Source: Bugula neritina
Lineage: Eukaryota; Bryozoa; Gymnolaemata; Cheilostomatida; Bugulidae
Assembly (NCBI GenBank): GCA_964035545.1
Contig: OZ037773.1
Location: 5,279,251 to 5,343,250 of the forward strand
Direction of reading: 5' to 3'
DNA: 64,000 nucleotides
The first letter of the stretch is position 1; the number at the start of each line of letters is the position of its first letter. A program made the position numbers and the translations under genes. The notes beneath the pieces were generated by a model that made no database searches, was not told the origin of the DNA, and saw nothing but the letters and a program-made list of their open reading frames with translations. Below, in pieces: positions 35,082 to 60,827 of the stretch.

Positions 35082-37949
35082 TAGAGGGGTTTCAGACATC
35101 CCTCCAGAGGAATTTGTATTTTAAAGTTGCCTCCCCCTACAGGGATTGGGGGCAGTCTCAATGATATATAGAAGGCCCATAAAATAAGTAGAGATGTATG
35201 GTTTGAGTGAAGACTACTACTAGTATAAGTTTCATTTTTTCTGAGATTAATATTTTGGCATAGGTACACATATGAGCAGTTTCAGAAATTTTTTAAAAAA
35301 TTTTGTTAATGATAAATGGCACAAAAAGAAAACTTCAAAGCATATTTGTGGTTTTGGTTATTGAGCAAATCTGAAGCTGGCAGCTGTCATTATTATTTGC
35401 TTTGCTGACTGTAACCAGTCTGGTTAGAGCTGCTAACCTTTCAACTCTTAGAACAATAATAACATGCTCGTACACTATATAGCTGCACTAGTGGGCTCTG
35501 TCTTACTGAACTCCAAATGCTCCAAATTATGGGTTGGAACACATGCCTGTACGTTTATGAAGGCACTGGCTCATTTGTATTAACATGTTCACGTACTTAC
35601 ACACCTATACTATGAAAATAACTAAGCCACCCTACTATCTAATATTTCTATATATCAAAAAAATTATTATAAATATAAAGATATGTATTAAAATAGATAG
35701 ATTAAATTTGTAATTTCAAACAACATCTTATCTAAAAATGCCAAACACTGTATAACTATATATATTTTTTAAAAGCATTTGTTTACATGACATGCCTGCA
35801 AGTCAATGAAAATATTTAAAGAACAGTAAAAGGAAGCATATAAATTTCAGAATAGTTTCTTCTTTTCTGAGATAAATATTTTGGAAATGTCCCACAATTC
35901 AACATTTAAATTAAGTCTGTAAAAGAATTTTTCACAGTGTATTTTCAATGAATAATTATTCTTGCAAGCTGGTTTGTGTTTGTTCTGGCATGCCATTTTA
36001 CAGTGGTCTAGTTAACTAGGTCAAAGTTCATTGAGGTGGAATTGTTTTATTAACCTCCTTGTGTCGATAAAATACTATCATTGGATTTAGAGCTTCTCTA
36101 AGCAACTTCGCAGTCTGATTAAATATCTGCGATACCTGCCTATTAGACAATCCAAACCTAAAAAATAATATACTAAATCTTTGTATTACATGTATGGATG
36201 AAAAATAATGCAACAAATTGGCTAAAGCATGTTCAAGTAATGTAAAAAACTCGAAATATAAATGAGTCCAACTAGAGCTAGTCAAGTGTGTAGTGTTTTT
36301 GGCCGATTTATATGTGTTGTTTAATCAGCTTATTATGTAGTGATATAATCCTATATAATGTAATTTAAGTTAGACAGCTAAAGTTGGACAGTTCTCATCG
36401 TGCACTTTCTTGAATAAGCAGTTATGTAATATAGAGAGACAGCTACTCAACAGAGAGCTTCAAGCAAACAAAATTCTTGCAACGAGGTTGATTGAATACA
36501 AAACAGCTGCTGTTATTCTTATAGCAGCATGCATTGTATAAGAGATAGCCTGATGGTTCACATAGTTTACATACAGTGACATACCACTGAAAATTATTAG
36601 AAACCACAGAAAAGATATAAAGGAGAGAATGCTGGCACAAAGGAAGTATAGCAATGCGGTCAAATATATGGCTGAAATCTGACCTAGAGATAAATAAGTA
36701 CAAAATGTACATAATATAGCTTAATCAGTAAAGCCAAATGATTTGATATAAAAAGTATTATCTGGGAATTTAGTGAAACTTAGTAGCATTATTTAGAACT
36801 CCACCTTTGAGCAAGACCCGTATGGAGTAAAGCCAATCTTAATTTTATTAGTGTCATAAGAATGCAGTCATTATGACATAGTTCGTTCTTTCTATGCTTT
36901 ACAGCTGGTACTAAATGTACATTTCAACTTTTTTTGAAAACAAAATAAGTTGCTTTGGCTGAAAAGTGCTTTTTTTTGATGATTTTTTTTCTGCAATGCA
37001 GCAGTATACAATTTACAATGCTCCAAAAACATTTCTTTATTAGGAATGTTGGTATACAAACAGCTTGCAAGAATAGTTATTTATTGAAAATACACTGTGA
37101 AATTTTTTTTACAGACTTAATTTAAATGTTGAATGGTGGGACATTTCCAAAATATTCATCTCAGAAAAGAAGAAACTATTCTGAAATTTATATGCTTCTT
37201 TTTACTGTTCTCTAAATATTTTCATTGACTTGCAGGCATGCCATGTAAACAAATGCTTTTAAAAAATATATATAGTTATACAGTGTTTGGCATTTTTAGA
37301 TAAGATGTTGTTTGAAATTACAAATTTAATCTATCTATTTTAATACATATCTTTATATTTATAATAATTTTTTTGATATATAGAAATATTAGATAGTAGG
37401 GTGGCTTAGTTATTTTCATAGTATAGGTGTGTAAGTACGTGAACATGTTAATACAAATGAGCCAGTGCCTTCATAAACGTACAGGCATGTGTTCCAACCC
37501 ATAATTTGGAGCATTTGGAGTTCAGTAAGACAGAGCCCACTAGTGCAGCTATATAGTGTACGAGCATGTTATTATTGTTCTAAGAGTTGAAAGGTTAGCA
37601 GCTCTAACCAGACTGGTTACAGTCAGCAAAGCAAATAATAATGACAGCTGCCAGCTTCAGATTTGCTCAATAACCAAAACCACAAATATGCTTTGAAGTT
37701 TTCTTTTTGTGCCATTTATCATTAACAAATTTTTTTAAAAAAATTCTGAAACTGCTCATATGTGTACCTATGCCAAAATAATAATCTCAGAAAAAATGAA
37801 ACTTATACTAGTAGTAGTCTTCACTCAAACCATACATCTCTACTTATTTTATGGGCCTTCTATATATCATGGAGACTGCCCCCAATACCTGTAGGGGGAG
37901 ACAACTTTAAAATACAAATTCCTCTGGAGGGATGTCTGAAACCCCTCTA
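35082..37949. mobile_element. Foldback-type element with ~900-bp inverted arms
   Basis: The left arm (about 35084-35983) and right arm (about 37050-37947) are near-perfect reverse complements. The shared outer end GAGGGGTTTCAGACATCCCT is flanked by TA on both sides. Identical reading frames on opposite strands (35078-35269 and 37762-37953) show how well the arms match, with only scattered differences, so insertion was fairly recent or the arms were homogenised. The roughly 1.07-kb centre holds short frames on the minus strand; one at 36028-36285 includes FGLSNRQVSQIFNQTAKLL, faintly like a DNA-binding helix, but no transposase could be named. The element sits between the two convergent CTHRC1-like paralogues. 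Confidence 0.9.
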
Positions 37950-39091
37950 TTGAGAAATACATTATATTCTGTGAAGCAAACTTAAAATATATCTTTTTGT
38001 CTTTAAAAATCAGCAAAGAAAAATTAATGCACTAAGCAAGTTGACAGCTTGTTAAAAACCCTTGTTTATACAGTGCAAGCAACAAACTGTAGAATTAAAT
38101 TATAAAAAGTGGTATCTTAAAAATACAATGCAACAATTATGTTTGTACTTTTATTCTCCGGCAGCTCAAATTTGTTGCTTTATTGAAAGGGAGCATGTCT
38201 GGTGGTCAGTTAAATAGCAAATAAATACTTAAAAAGTAACATACTAATAATATACTTGAAAAGTAGTATATACTAAACATAATGCTGAGATTTAAATACA
38301 AATTCTAGGTGTATCTAACTTTTTGTTTGCAAGAAAATAATGCGTATTCCACTCTACTGTGTGCATGGAAATGTGCATGAAAAAAATTTTTTTTATTGAA
38401 TAGGAAATATAAGCAGCATTTCTCTCTGAATACTGATGGAGTTGTCTGATCCATGCAAGCTGCTATAGAATGCTTTCCTTCCTATAGACTTGCATTATGT
38501 TCATCGTCGTACACCGCTAGGTTTGGTAGTTGGCAGTGATGCAACTTCGGTGCTCATTTTAGTTAATTATAGAGTTTGCAATGACTACTGGGTGCTACTT
38601 ACAGTTACTTACTTACACTTACTTACTTATTACACTGAAACTCATGCAAGTTTATAGTAGACATCCCTGTGAAAAAACCTCTGATGGATGGAAAAGGTTT
38701 TTTTGTTAAATAGGGTGAAGGACTTATTCATGCAGATGGGGCACAGGAGCAATTGTGATTGAATGCTCTTTCTAACATCACCAATGGCCTTTATCAGGTT
38801 AGAATGCATTACTTTGTGTTTATACTAATAGTCATCACTCTAACCCCAAACCACGGCTGTTCCCTTACTTACTTACCGACTTACTTACTTATTACAATGA
38901 CTTACGTAGGCCTACTTATATACTGACTTACTATAACTGATTGTCAATTTCTTGCTTACTTACTGTTCCCTACTTACATACTGGTGCAAGTTATGTTCAA
39001 ACAGAACGCAAATCTTTTATATTCTGTCAGTATTTTATATTGGAGAAAACTGAGCCGCACTTGAGAACAGTCTGAGTGGCAGACTGCTAAG
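37950..39091. other. Intergenic spacer with degenerate ACTT repeats
   Basis: AT-rich, no gene. CTTACTTACTTA-type runs at about 38600-38635 and 38865-38960 form a broken tetranucleotide repeat. Confidence 0.55.
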
Positions 39092-39435
39092 CTTAGGGCC
39101 ACACGGTGCGTATTTTCGCATGCAAAAATTGAAATCACAAGTAGCAAAAGTGTTCACTGTACGCGTTGAGAAAACATTCGCACTTGTCGCTCTGCATTCT
39201 CAACGCAAGTGCGAATCGTCTCTGTCGTCACCTAATTGGCTGGGAGTTATTCAGCGAGCCCAATTTCTTTATTTTAGTGCTACATTCCAGTAAATTGCGT
39301 TTTATTGAAAGCGAGTGCAATTTAAAAATGAAAGCTTTATTTATCACGCGTCACTGACGCTACAGTGGACACCTTTGCTACTTGTGATTTCAATTTTCGC
39401 ATGCGAAAATACACACCGTGTGGCCCTAGGCTAAG
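39092..39435. mobile_element. MITE copy 2, relative of the 20.8-kb element
   Basis: The left end TTAGGGCCACACGGTGCG then TATTTTCGCATGC pairs with the right end, whose reverse complement reads CTTAGCCTAGGGCCACACGG. The interior (ACATTCGCACTTGTCGCTC, CACCTAATTGGCTGG, AAGCTTTATTTATCACGC) matches the element at 20795-21146 along its length in the same orientation. It is non-coding. Confidence 0.85.
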
Positions 39436-40175
39436 TGTTTTGTGATTTGAGCAGTTAGCAATGGTGTTACTCACTCAAAACTATTTACTCAGGTACTTTG
39501 CAATAAACTATGAATTATATATAAAGTAGAAAGTTGTTCATCTGTTGTTACATTATTACAATATGGAAATTCTAACTATATTCAGAGGCTAATAATTTGG
39601 ATTAAAAAGACTTTTTAATTATTGTATATCAAAAAACATAAAAAGGGCAAAAATTAATGTAAAGGAAAGCTCTATATAGCTTTAACATATCACTTAAAAG
39701 ATTCAATTATATTTTAGATATTTTGTCTATTTATGTAAATAATTTATATAGCAATGTGAATGTTTCTATATTATATTTATAAGGTGGTGCACACAAAAGA
39801 TATAATAGTAGGATTAGTGAACAAAGGTTTATAAAAGCGCTTTCAACTGTTCCTCTAAAAGTGCTTTAAATTTAAAATGCTTCCAGCAAATTATTTTATT
39901 TGTGTTCAAATTTTTTTTTCAAATCAAAATTTAAGAAAATAATATTGTAGAACTGTAGTCTTTTCTTGGTTTTGGTTTTAAAAAAATAAAATATAACTTG
40001 TATAATAAATGCAAAATCCAATATTATACAGACAAAAAATTATCAAACCAATTGCGCTTTTTAAAAGCTTGTCATGAATTAGCACAAGTTCAAAAACATT
40101 TAACTACTAAGTCAAAAATAATTTATATTATGATTAGTTTTACCACCTGCAAGAACCTGCAAGGCTGGTGTCACT
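39436..40175. other. Spacer and 3' flank of gene B
   Basis: AT-rich with no exon-like frame. A minus-strand AATAAA (plus TTTATT, 39895-39900) lies about 276 bp past the gene B stop and is a candidate poly(A) signal. Confidence 0.5.
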
Positions 40176-54519
<14,344 letters not shown>

Positions 54520-55282
54520 TATGCTGATGCTAAATAACCTGATTCTGCCTGACACAGGTTTAGCATGTGATTTATTGAACACGTGTAGACAAGTGGTTTA
54601 TTAAACACATAGAAACAGGCAGTTTATAGGACACCACTCATCATATCAAGGAAATGCAACTAAAAGCTGAGTTATCAGGCTTAGTCGCAATCTGATACTC
54701 TCCTATTTGTTTATATTTCCTGAAACAGCACGCCATAGCTTTAGGCACAAATCACTAAGCAAACTACCTGTGCTCAGTTCATTCAAATTCAATATTATAA
54801 ATAAGCACTAAAATAAATTCCTAAATTGATTCTAAACAAGTCATATTGATCGCAATGTCCTGCATCTTGTTACATGTTTTATCAATGCTCGTAATCAATA
54901 AGTTTTATTATCTTGTATTCTATTTATATATCAATGTATGACCTGCATATATAATATAATTTCAGCTGTCATGTTGTTTCAACAAATTATATTGTTTTTA
55001 CAAGTTAAAAGTGGTGGTTTATTGTATTTTTGCATTACTGATATATAACTAAACTTTATTATATATAACATTTCAAAACGAATAAATAAATAAATAAATA
55101 TATACTCAGCATAAACGAAATAATGTTTTACTTAAGAAAATAGCTATTCATATGCTATCACATCAATAAAAAGAGATAGCTAAAAAAAGCATTAAAAACA
55201 CGGGAAGCTATAGAGTAGCAAATAGGAGAAAACTTCAGGCACAAAGTAAAGCCATATCGATTAATAAAAGTTTTAGACGATA

Positions 55283-55448
55283 TCACAAGTTGATGAAATG
55301 TTCCAATAGATAGGATTTGCATGCATAGTTTTAGTCAAGTAAAATGTTTATTAGCAAAATCTAATTGCAAAAATGAAATTTTATAATATTAGCATTGTTT
55401 ACTGTTTTATAATTCATTTATGATAATCTCTATATTACCAGAGGGCAG
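55283..55448. repeat. Diverged dispersed repeat, copy 1
   Basis: Shares with 57312-57483, in direct orientation, the words GTAAAATGTTTA, TTGCAAAAAT, TATTGTTTACTGTTTTATAATTC (split here by small changes) and CTATATTACCAGAG. Both copies stop at the same CCAGAG edge. The family is unknown. Confidence 0.6.
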
Positions 55449-56524
55449 AGACACAACGGGTTTCATCCCAGTTAGACGCTGTTTTTTATTTTGGTGCCGT
55501 ATAAATATATAGTAATATACCTATATATACCTATGTAACTGTTGCATTGATTGCTAAATAGCTAAAATGCTAACATATAGCTACAATAGCTAACATGAAT
55601 TATCTGGAATAATACTCCAATTTTCATAGATCTGTTTGGGCCAAAAAACAGTAATATATTAATAATAAACATTATCTTTAATTAATGAATACTCATTAAC
55701 AAAATATCTGTTCAAACAAGAAGCAAAAAATATGAAAAATTAACATTTTAAAGCAGATCAAAGAAGTTTATTTATTTAAATTTATTTAAATAATATTCAA
55801 ATAAATTGCACATAAAATATATATTGCACCAATAGGGAGATAGTGATAGTGGGCGGATTTCTGAGCCTGGATAGATCTGAGGGTCCCGCAATTACTCTCT
55901 CCGAGAGGTCTTGGGACTTAACCCAATCAAGATCAAGATCTAAAACTAATACAATACAAAAGCAGAAAAGCTCTTTTTGTAGTTGGTTATGCAACGCTTT
56001 CCATTTTTAAGTGCAAGATCTTATGTAGATATCAAGAAAAATATTTTCAATAAAACTATGTTATAGAAAATTAGCTATGCTAACTGCAATCAGATCAAAT
56101 AGATTAAATTATAAATATTTTAGGCAATTTCTTTTGTAGTTGTATGAAGAAACTAAACTAACACAACTGCATGCATTAACGCTATATAAAGTCAAGTAGC
56201 CTAAGCTCTAGTAAGTATAACATAAAAAGACATCATTTCTAGGTCCTCTATTTCAGCATTATTTATAAGTCTTTTCAGGAACCTGCTTTTAATCAAAATA
56301 AAAAAGCATCATGGCCTGAAAAAAAGGGTTGCTTATAGCATAACATGCACTATATCTAAACCTAACAAATCAAAAAGTAAAAACAACGTTGAAAAGGTTT
56401 TCATGAATGTGGTCAAATTTGTGCCGGTGTTACTATTTATGTTGTATTAGTTGCAGTTATTATATTTATGCTGTCGGGCCTAATCTACTAGAAATACCTA
56501 TTTATGCTGACAAATGTTTGTCTA

Positions 56525-56670
56525 AATGTGCTGAAAAGTGCACAAAATGCCTAAATATGCAAAGAAGGGCCTAAATGTGCTCAGACCCATTAACATGTGC
56601 TCTAATGTACTCAAAACTGCTAGAACGTGCTGAAAAGTGCCCAAATGTGTTAAAAGGTGCCCTAATCCAG
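56525..56670. repeat. Degenerate tandem repeat (GTGCTNAAAAGTGC-like)
   Basis: About eight loose copies with words GTGCTGAAAAGTGC, CCTAAATGTGCTC and GTGCCCTAAT, period near 16 bp. It ends at the hAT-like sequence that follows. Confidence 0.5.
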
Positions 56671-56960
56671 GGATGGGGAAATGGCAGCCTACTGTTTTAA
56701 TCAGGCCCTCAGCCAATCACTAGCAATTCTTAAAATTTCATTTGTTTCTTAATCATTCACAGAACATGTGTACTATGCAACACTGGCCAATCATGAACAT
56801 GACTCATGAGAAGAATCTGGCTAATGTATAGCTGCTGAAACTAATGATCACACTTCGGTGAGCATAAGTATAACAGCATTACAACTTTAGTTACGGGATG
56901 TTGCTGCTGCAGCAACAACAGTGAACTTCTACACTTCACCAGTTATAACCAGTGAGAAGT
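56671..56960. mobile_element. hAT-like element end
   Basis: CAGGGATGGGGAAATGGCAG, then CCTACTG and CAGGCCCTCAGCCAATCAC, resembles the common hAT terminus CAGGGATGGGGAAC with its GGCCC..CGGCC block. No opposite end was seen, so the right limit is a guess. Confidence 0.45.
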
Positions 56961-57311
56961 ACCCTACACTAGCTACTGAGACTAAGAGTACTGAGCACAT
57001 CTGGTTATGTTTATATGTTTATATTTTCTATCATGGACCATATAAAAAATAGTAATAGAACACAGCTAGCTCACCAATGAGCATCTGCAAGATTTGTTTC
57101 GAGTAGCCACATTATATGAGCCCATTACTAGCAGTGATATTAGTGCTATTATGGCTACTATAAAAGTGTTTTCTATACTTCTCATTAATTATAGTAGGCC
57201 TACTATATATAAGTTATAGACCCAATAAATTTTTTGCTGCTTTCTTGCTTGGTGAACTATATAAAACTTGTTGTTAAATTAAAAAACTGTCATCTTTTTT
57301 CATTCTGCAGT

Positions 57312-57483
57312 CTTTTACTTTTACAAGTTGGTGCGTAATGTTCCAACGAATATGACTCACATGCAAAGTTTCAGCCACGTAAAATGTTTAGCAAAAACTA
57401 CTTGCAAAAATAAAAATATTGTAAAATGGTATTGTTTACTGTTTTATAATTCCAATTTTTGATAATTTCTATATTACCAGAGA
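57312..57483. repeat. Diverged dispersed repeat, copy 2
   Basis: Direct-orientation partner of 55283-55448, with small indels and substitutions. It too ends at CTATATTACCAGAG. Confidence 0.6.
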
Positions 57484-60029
57484 TACAGCAATGCATCTAT
57501 TAGTCCGAACTATAATCGATTGCTAAAAATTTTTTAAAATTTTTAATTTCGATTATTCAATTAATTATAATTAGATTTAGATTAGATTTAGGTGTGCCTA
57601 TATAAAACATGTAAAAATTTAGCTGTATTCTAAAATATATATTAAATCATAAAAATGCTACTCACAAAAATAATTTACATAATACTATATACAAAAATTT
57701 CCTACTTGAATAAAAAAGTAAAAATTAATAAAAATTAATTATAAAAATTATTGTAATGACACATTACTATTCTTTATGCAGGGTAAATATTTTCTGTGAT
57801 TTATCCGGAAATTTCAGTTATAAGAATATGGAGAGGTTTTAAGGCAAGCTATGATTGTGAAGTAAATTTGTATCTGACACCAGGTGTCACTATTGACGGT
57901 AAGTAATCTCACTTAACAATGAGGGTCGGAATAGAATTCCCTTGTGCAGAAAACTAATTAAACTATCTAATACTGTTTGTTGCCAAATTATTTGCTAATG
58001 TGATTTTAATATTTTCCAGTGACTTGATTTCTGGTGTTCGGTAACAGTGCTGAAGTGTGACAGGGACACGGCTATGGTTCGCCGATTTATATCACAGCAG
58101 CTGTAGTCAGAGACAGTGACAGAAATCAGATTCCTGGTATTTGAATCACCGAGATTCAACAGGAATTGCAGCGCAAGTAATCACCATTGATAAACCTATT
58201 ATAGAAACTAACTACCACTATTGCCAACTCAATAGCAACCTAATCAAAGAGCAGAGTATTTCACAAAGAATAAAGTTTATTATATTTATAAGAGTCAATT
58301 ATAAACATCACAACAGGCAACAGTCGACTGACTGCTACTAAAAATTACAACTCTATTTATGTCCATATTACGGACGTCTTGGAGCACAAAACGGACGTCT
58401 TGGGGTACAACCAATTATTTACATACAAAAATTTTATAAAACTCACAACAAATTTAATATAAAATTAGCATTACAACTTGTATCAACCAATCACGATATA
58501 TCAAAATTAGTTGACCTAGCTTTGAGTTAGTTAAATTATATTGCCAGAATGATTTAACTTGCAAGTCCGATAAAGATCACCTTGACCTAGTCTCTATATT
58601 CACAATGTTCTTATTCAGGGCCGTCAACTTAATGCAACGTGTACTGCTCGATGGCTCTAATAATATTTTTTACTACAATAGCTAGTCATATAACAGCTGT
58701 TTTTGGTTTAAATTGAAAATTTCTAGTCAACTTCAAAAATTTCCAGGCAATTAAAAACAAAAAAACTTCTAGTGCGGTTATTGTGTGAAACATAATGTGA
58801 AAAAAGTTAGAGAGGGATATTAATGTCATAGTTGTTGCATGGGAGCTAGGAACACTGTATTTAGCTAAAATTTTTAAGACATGGCAAATTCATAAGAAAA
58901 CTAAAGTCAAATGCTTAACTTCAGCTCATGATAAAACACATGTATGCATACACTAATGATTTTAAATGCAAAATATATTATGAACAATGCTAGCTCAACC
59001 GTATTCTAATAAAGTCACAAGACTCTGATGTATTCATCTTTGGTCTCTGTAGCGTCGCCACTAACTTTTAGATGAGTTGTACTGGTGTTGGTTTTCGTAA
59101 CTTTATTTTTACTTATTCCAACTGCCGTAAGAAACTATAAAAGTAGGTTAATATATATACAATTATAATACGTTTTTAAAACAAAACAAACAAAAATTAT
59201 TCATGAAATTGTAAAGTATTCAAACATAAATGCAGATTTTAGATTAATCACCTCTTGCCTTCTTTTAGTGGCTAGCTAGGGTGAGTTTGACTCTAGGAAA
59301 TGATGTTGTAGGTTTACTAAAAATATTAAAGTTTATAATAAAAATGACAACAAATGATAACTGCCATAAACAAAGTTAATTAATTATCAGTTAAGACAAG
59401 TATTAGTGCATATATCACATAAACAAAGATTAAACTTGTATTCAAAGTTGACTTGAATTAGTAGTTGCAGTGAATTACTGTTATGAGTAAAAGTAAAACT
59501 TTAAGCTACAAGTTAGGGTTCTATCCTGTGACAATCTGATCAATAACTGGAGAGCCTGCCTTAAGAATTTACAATTTTATGAAAAATCTATTATAAAGTA
59601 AACACATAGCCATGAATTCTATCATGCACTGACCACACTGGCATTTCAAACTTGTTAAACTTCTAAACATGTTAAATAAAACAAATATTTATTATTTAGT
59701 TGAAATAGATAAAAAATACTTAAGGAAAGCTTCAAATCCTTACAAATACTGAAAAACAAAACTAACCTGTGCCTCTTGAAATTAATTCCAATTCAAATTC
59801 ATTTATATTTTGCTAATTATATCATTAAAATTGATTGTTATTTATGCGATGGAACTTGCATTGCTAGTGCCTACTATTCTACCAACTGTAGGTTCAACGT
59901 CTGCACTGAAACATCCGGGCTGCCAAGGCGTAAAGCCACAGCCAATGGGCGAAGGCGTGCTGTTATCTAATTAATGAATTGACAACTATTGCAGTCGTTG
60001 CGTTGCGTATATAGGCGAGAATTACGTGT

Positions 60030-60827
60030 TGTGATAATCTATTTGAGTGGAACGTTATGCTAAACGCAATGCTGAATGCCTAATAAACTGTTAGATATTC
60101 ATTACGTTATGCTGCTTTTACAGCTTGAAATAATTATGCTATGTGATAACTTTACAGTCTCAATATTTGCAATATATTATAGTTTGAAAAATTACATTTG
60201 TTCACAGAACACGGTAATCATATATTGTAATGGATTTTCATCCTCTATTAGTTCTGAAGTAACTGCGTGCGTCAGTATTATAATTACTGTTGCGTATGTT
60301 TTGAATGCTGTAATTGTAGCTAAGTTGGGCTAGCTTTCTAGTGCCTTATTATTGCGATTGTTGTTAAAGCTTTCAGTATAATGTAATTTTCATGAAATAC
60401 GCATTCCAGAGTTATTTTCTCTTTTTGCTATTTTATCGTTTTGCATTAATACTGATACTGGAAATTTTGTGTAGCTTTTATGAATGCCTTCAAAAGGTTG
60501 TTATTATAGCTAAACTCTTGGCCTATTGAATTATTCATTCTTCTTTGTCTACTTTTCTTTTGTTTCTGTCAAGCTTAACTTTCTTCTGTCTGTTGGAACA
60601 TTCTAGACTCTAGAGTGTGAATTCTTGTGTATAAAAGCAGGCGAGTTTCTAGTGTAGTTCAGTCTACTACTGGAGCTCGCCTGTTGAAGACCACTCTATT
60701 ACGCTATAATAAAGATTGCTACTACTAAAGAATACATCCATCTTGTTCTCTCTTACAAAGAGATATGTTCAGCACTTAAGTTTCATTCAACCCACAAAGT
60801 TACTACAGTATGATATATTTAGATGTC
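60030..60827 (+). mobile_element. Probable solo LTR
   Basis: A TATAAAAGCAGGCGAG promoter-like box (60630) is followed by a transcript-start-like GTTCAGTCTACTACTGG, then GCTCGCCTGTTGAAGACC, and AATAAAG at about 60710. The piece ends near AAAGTTACTACA. This order (TATA box, short R, AATAAA, U5) is typical of Gypsy-type LTRs. GAGCTCGCCTG can pair with CAGGCGAG in a stem. No pol frame or primer-binding site follows, so it is solo; exact ends and target duplication were not resolved. Confidence 0.5.

Larger units (their letters stand above)
54520..60025. other. Gene-poor 5' flank of gene B
   Basis: AT-rich with no supported exon. It should contain the gene B promoter close to 54520, but no core element could be assigned. 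Repeat pieces inside are listed separately. A short doubled ACGGACGTCTTGG word occurs at 58371-58410. Confidence 0.55.
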
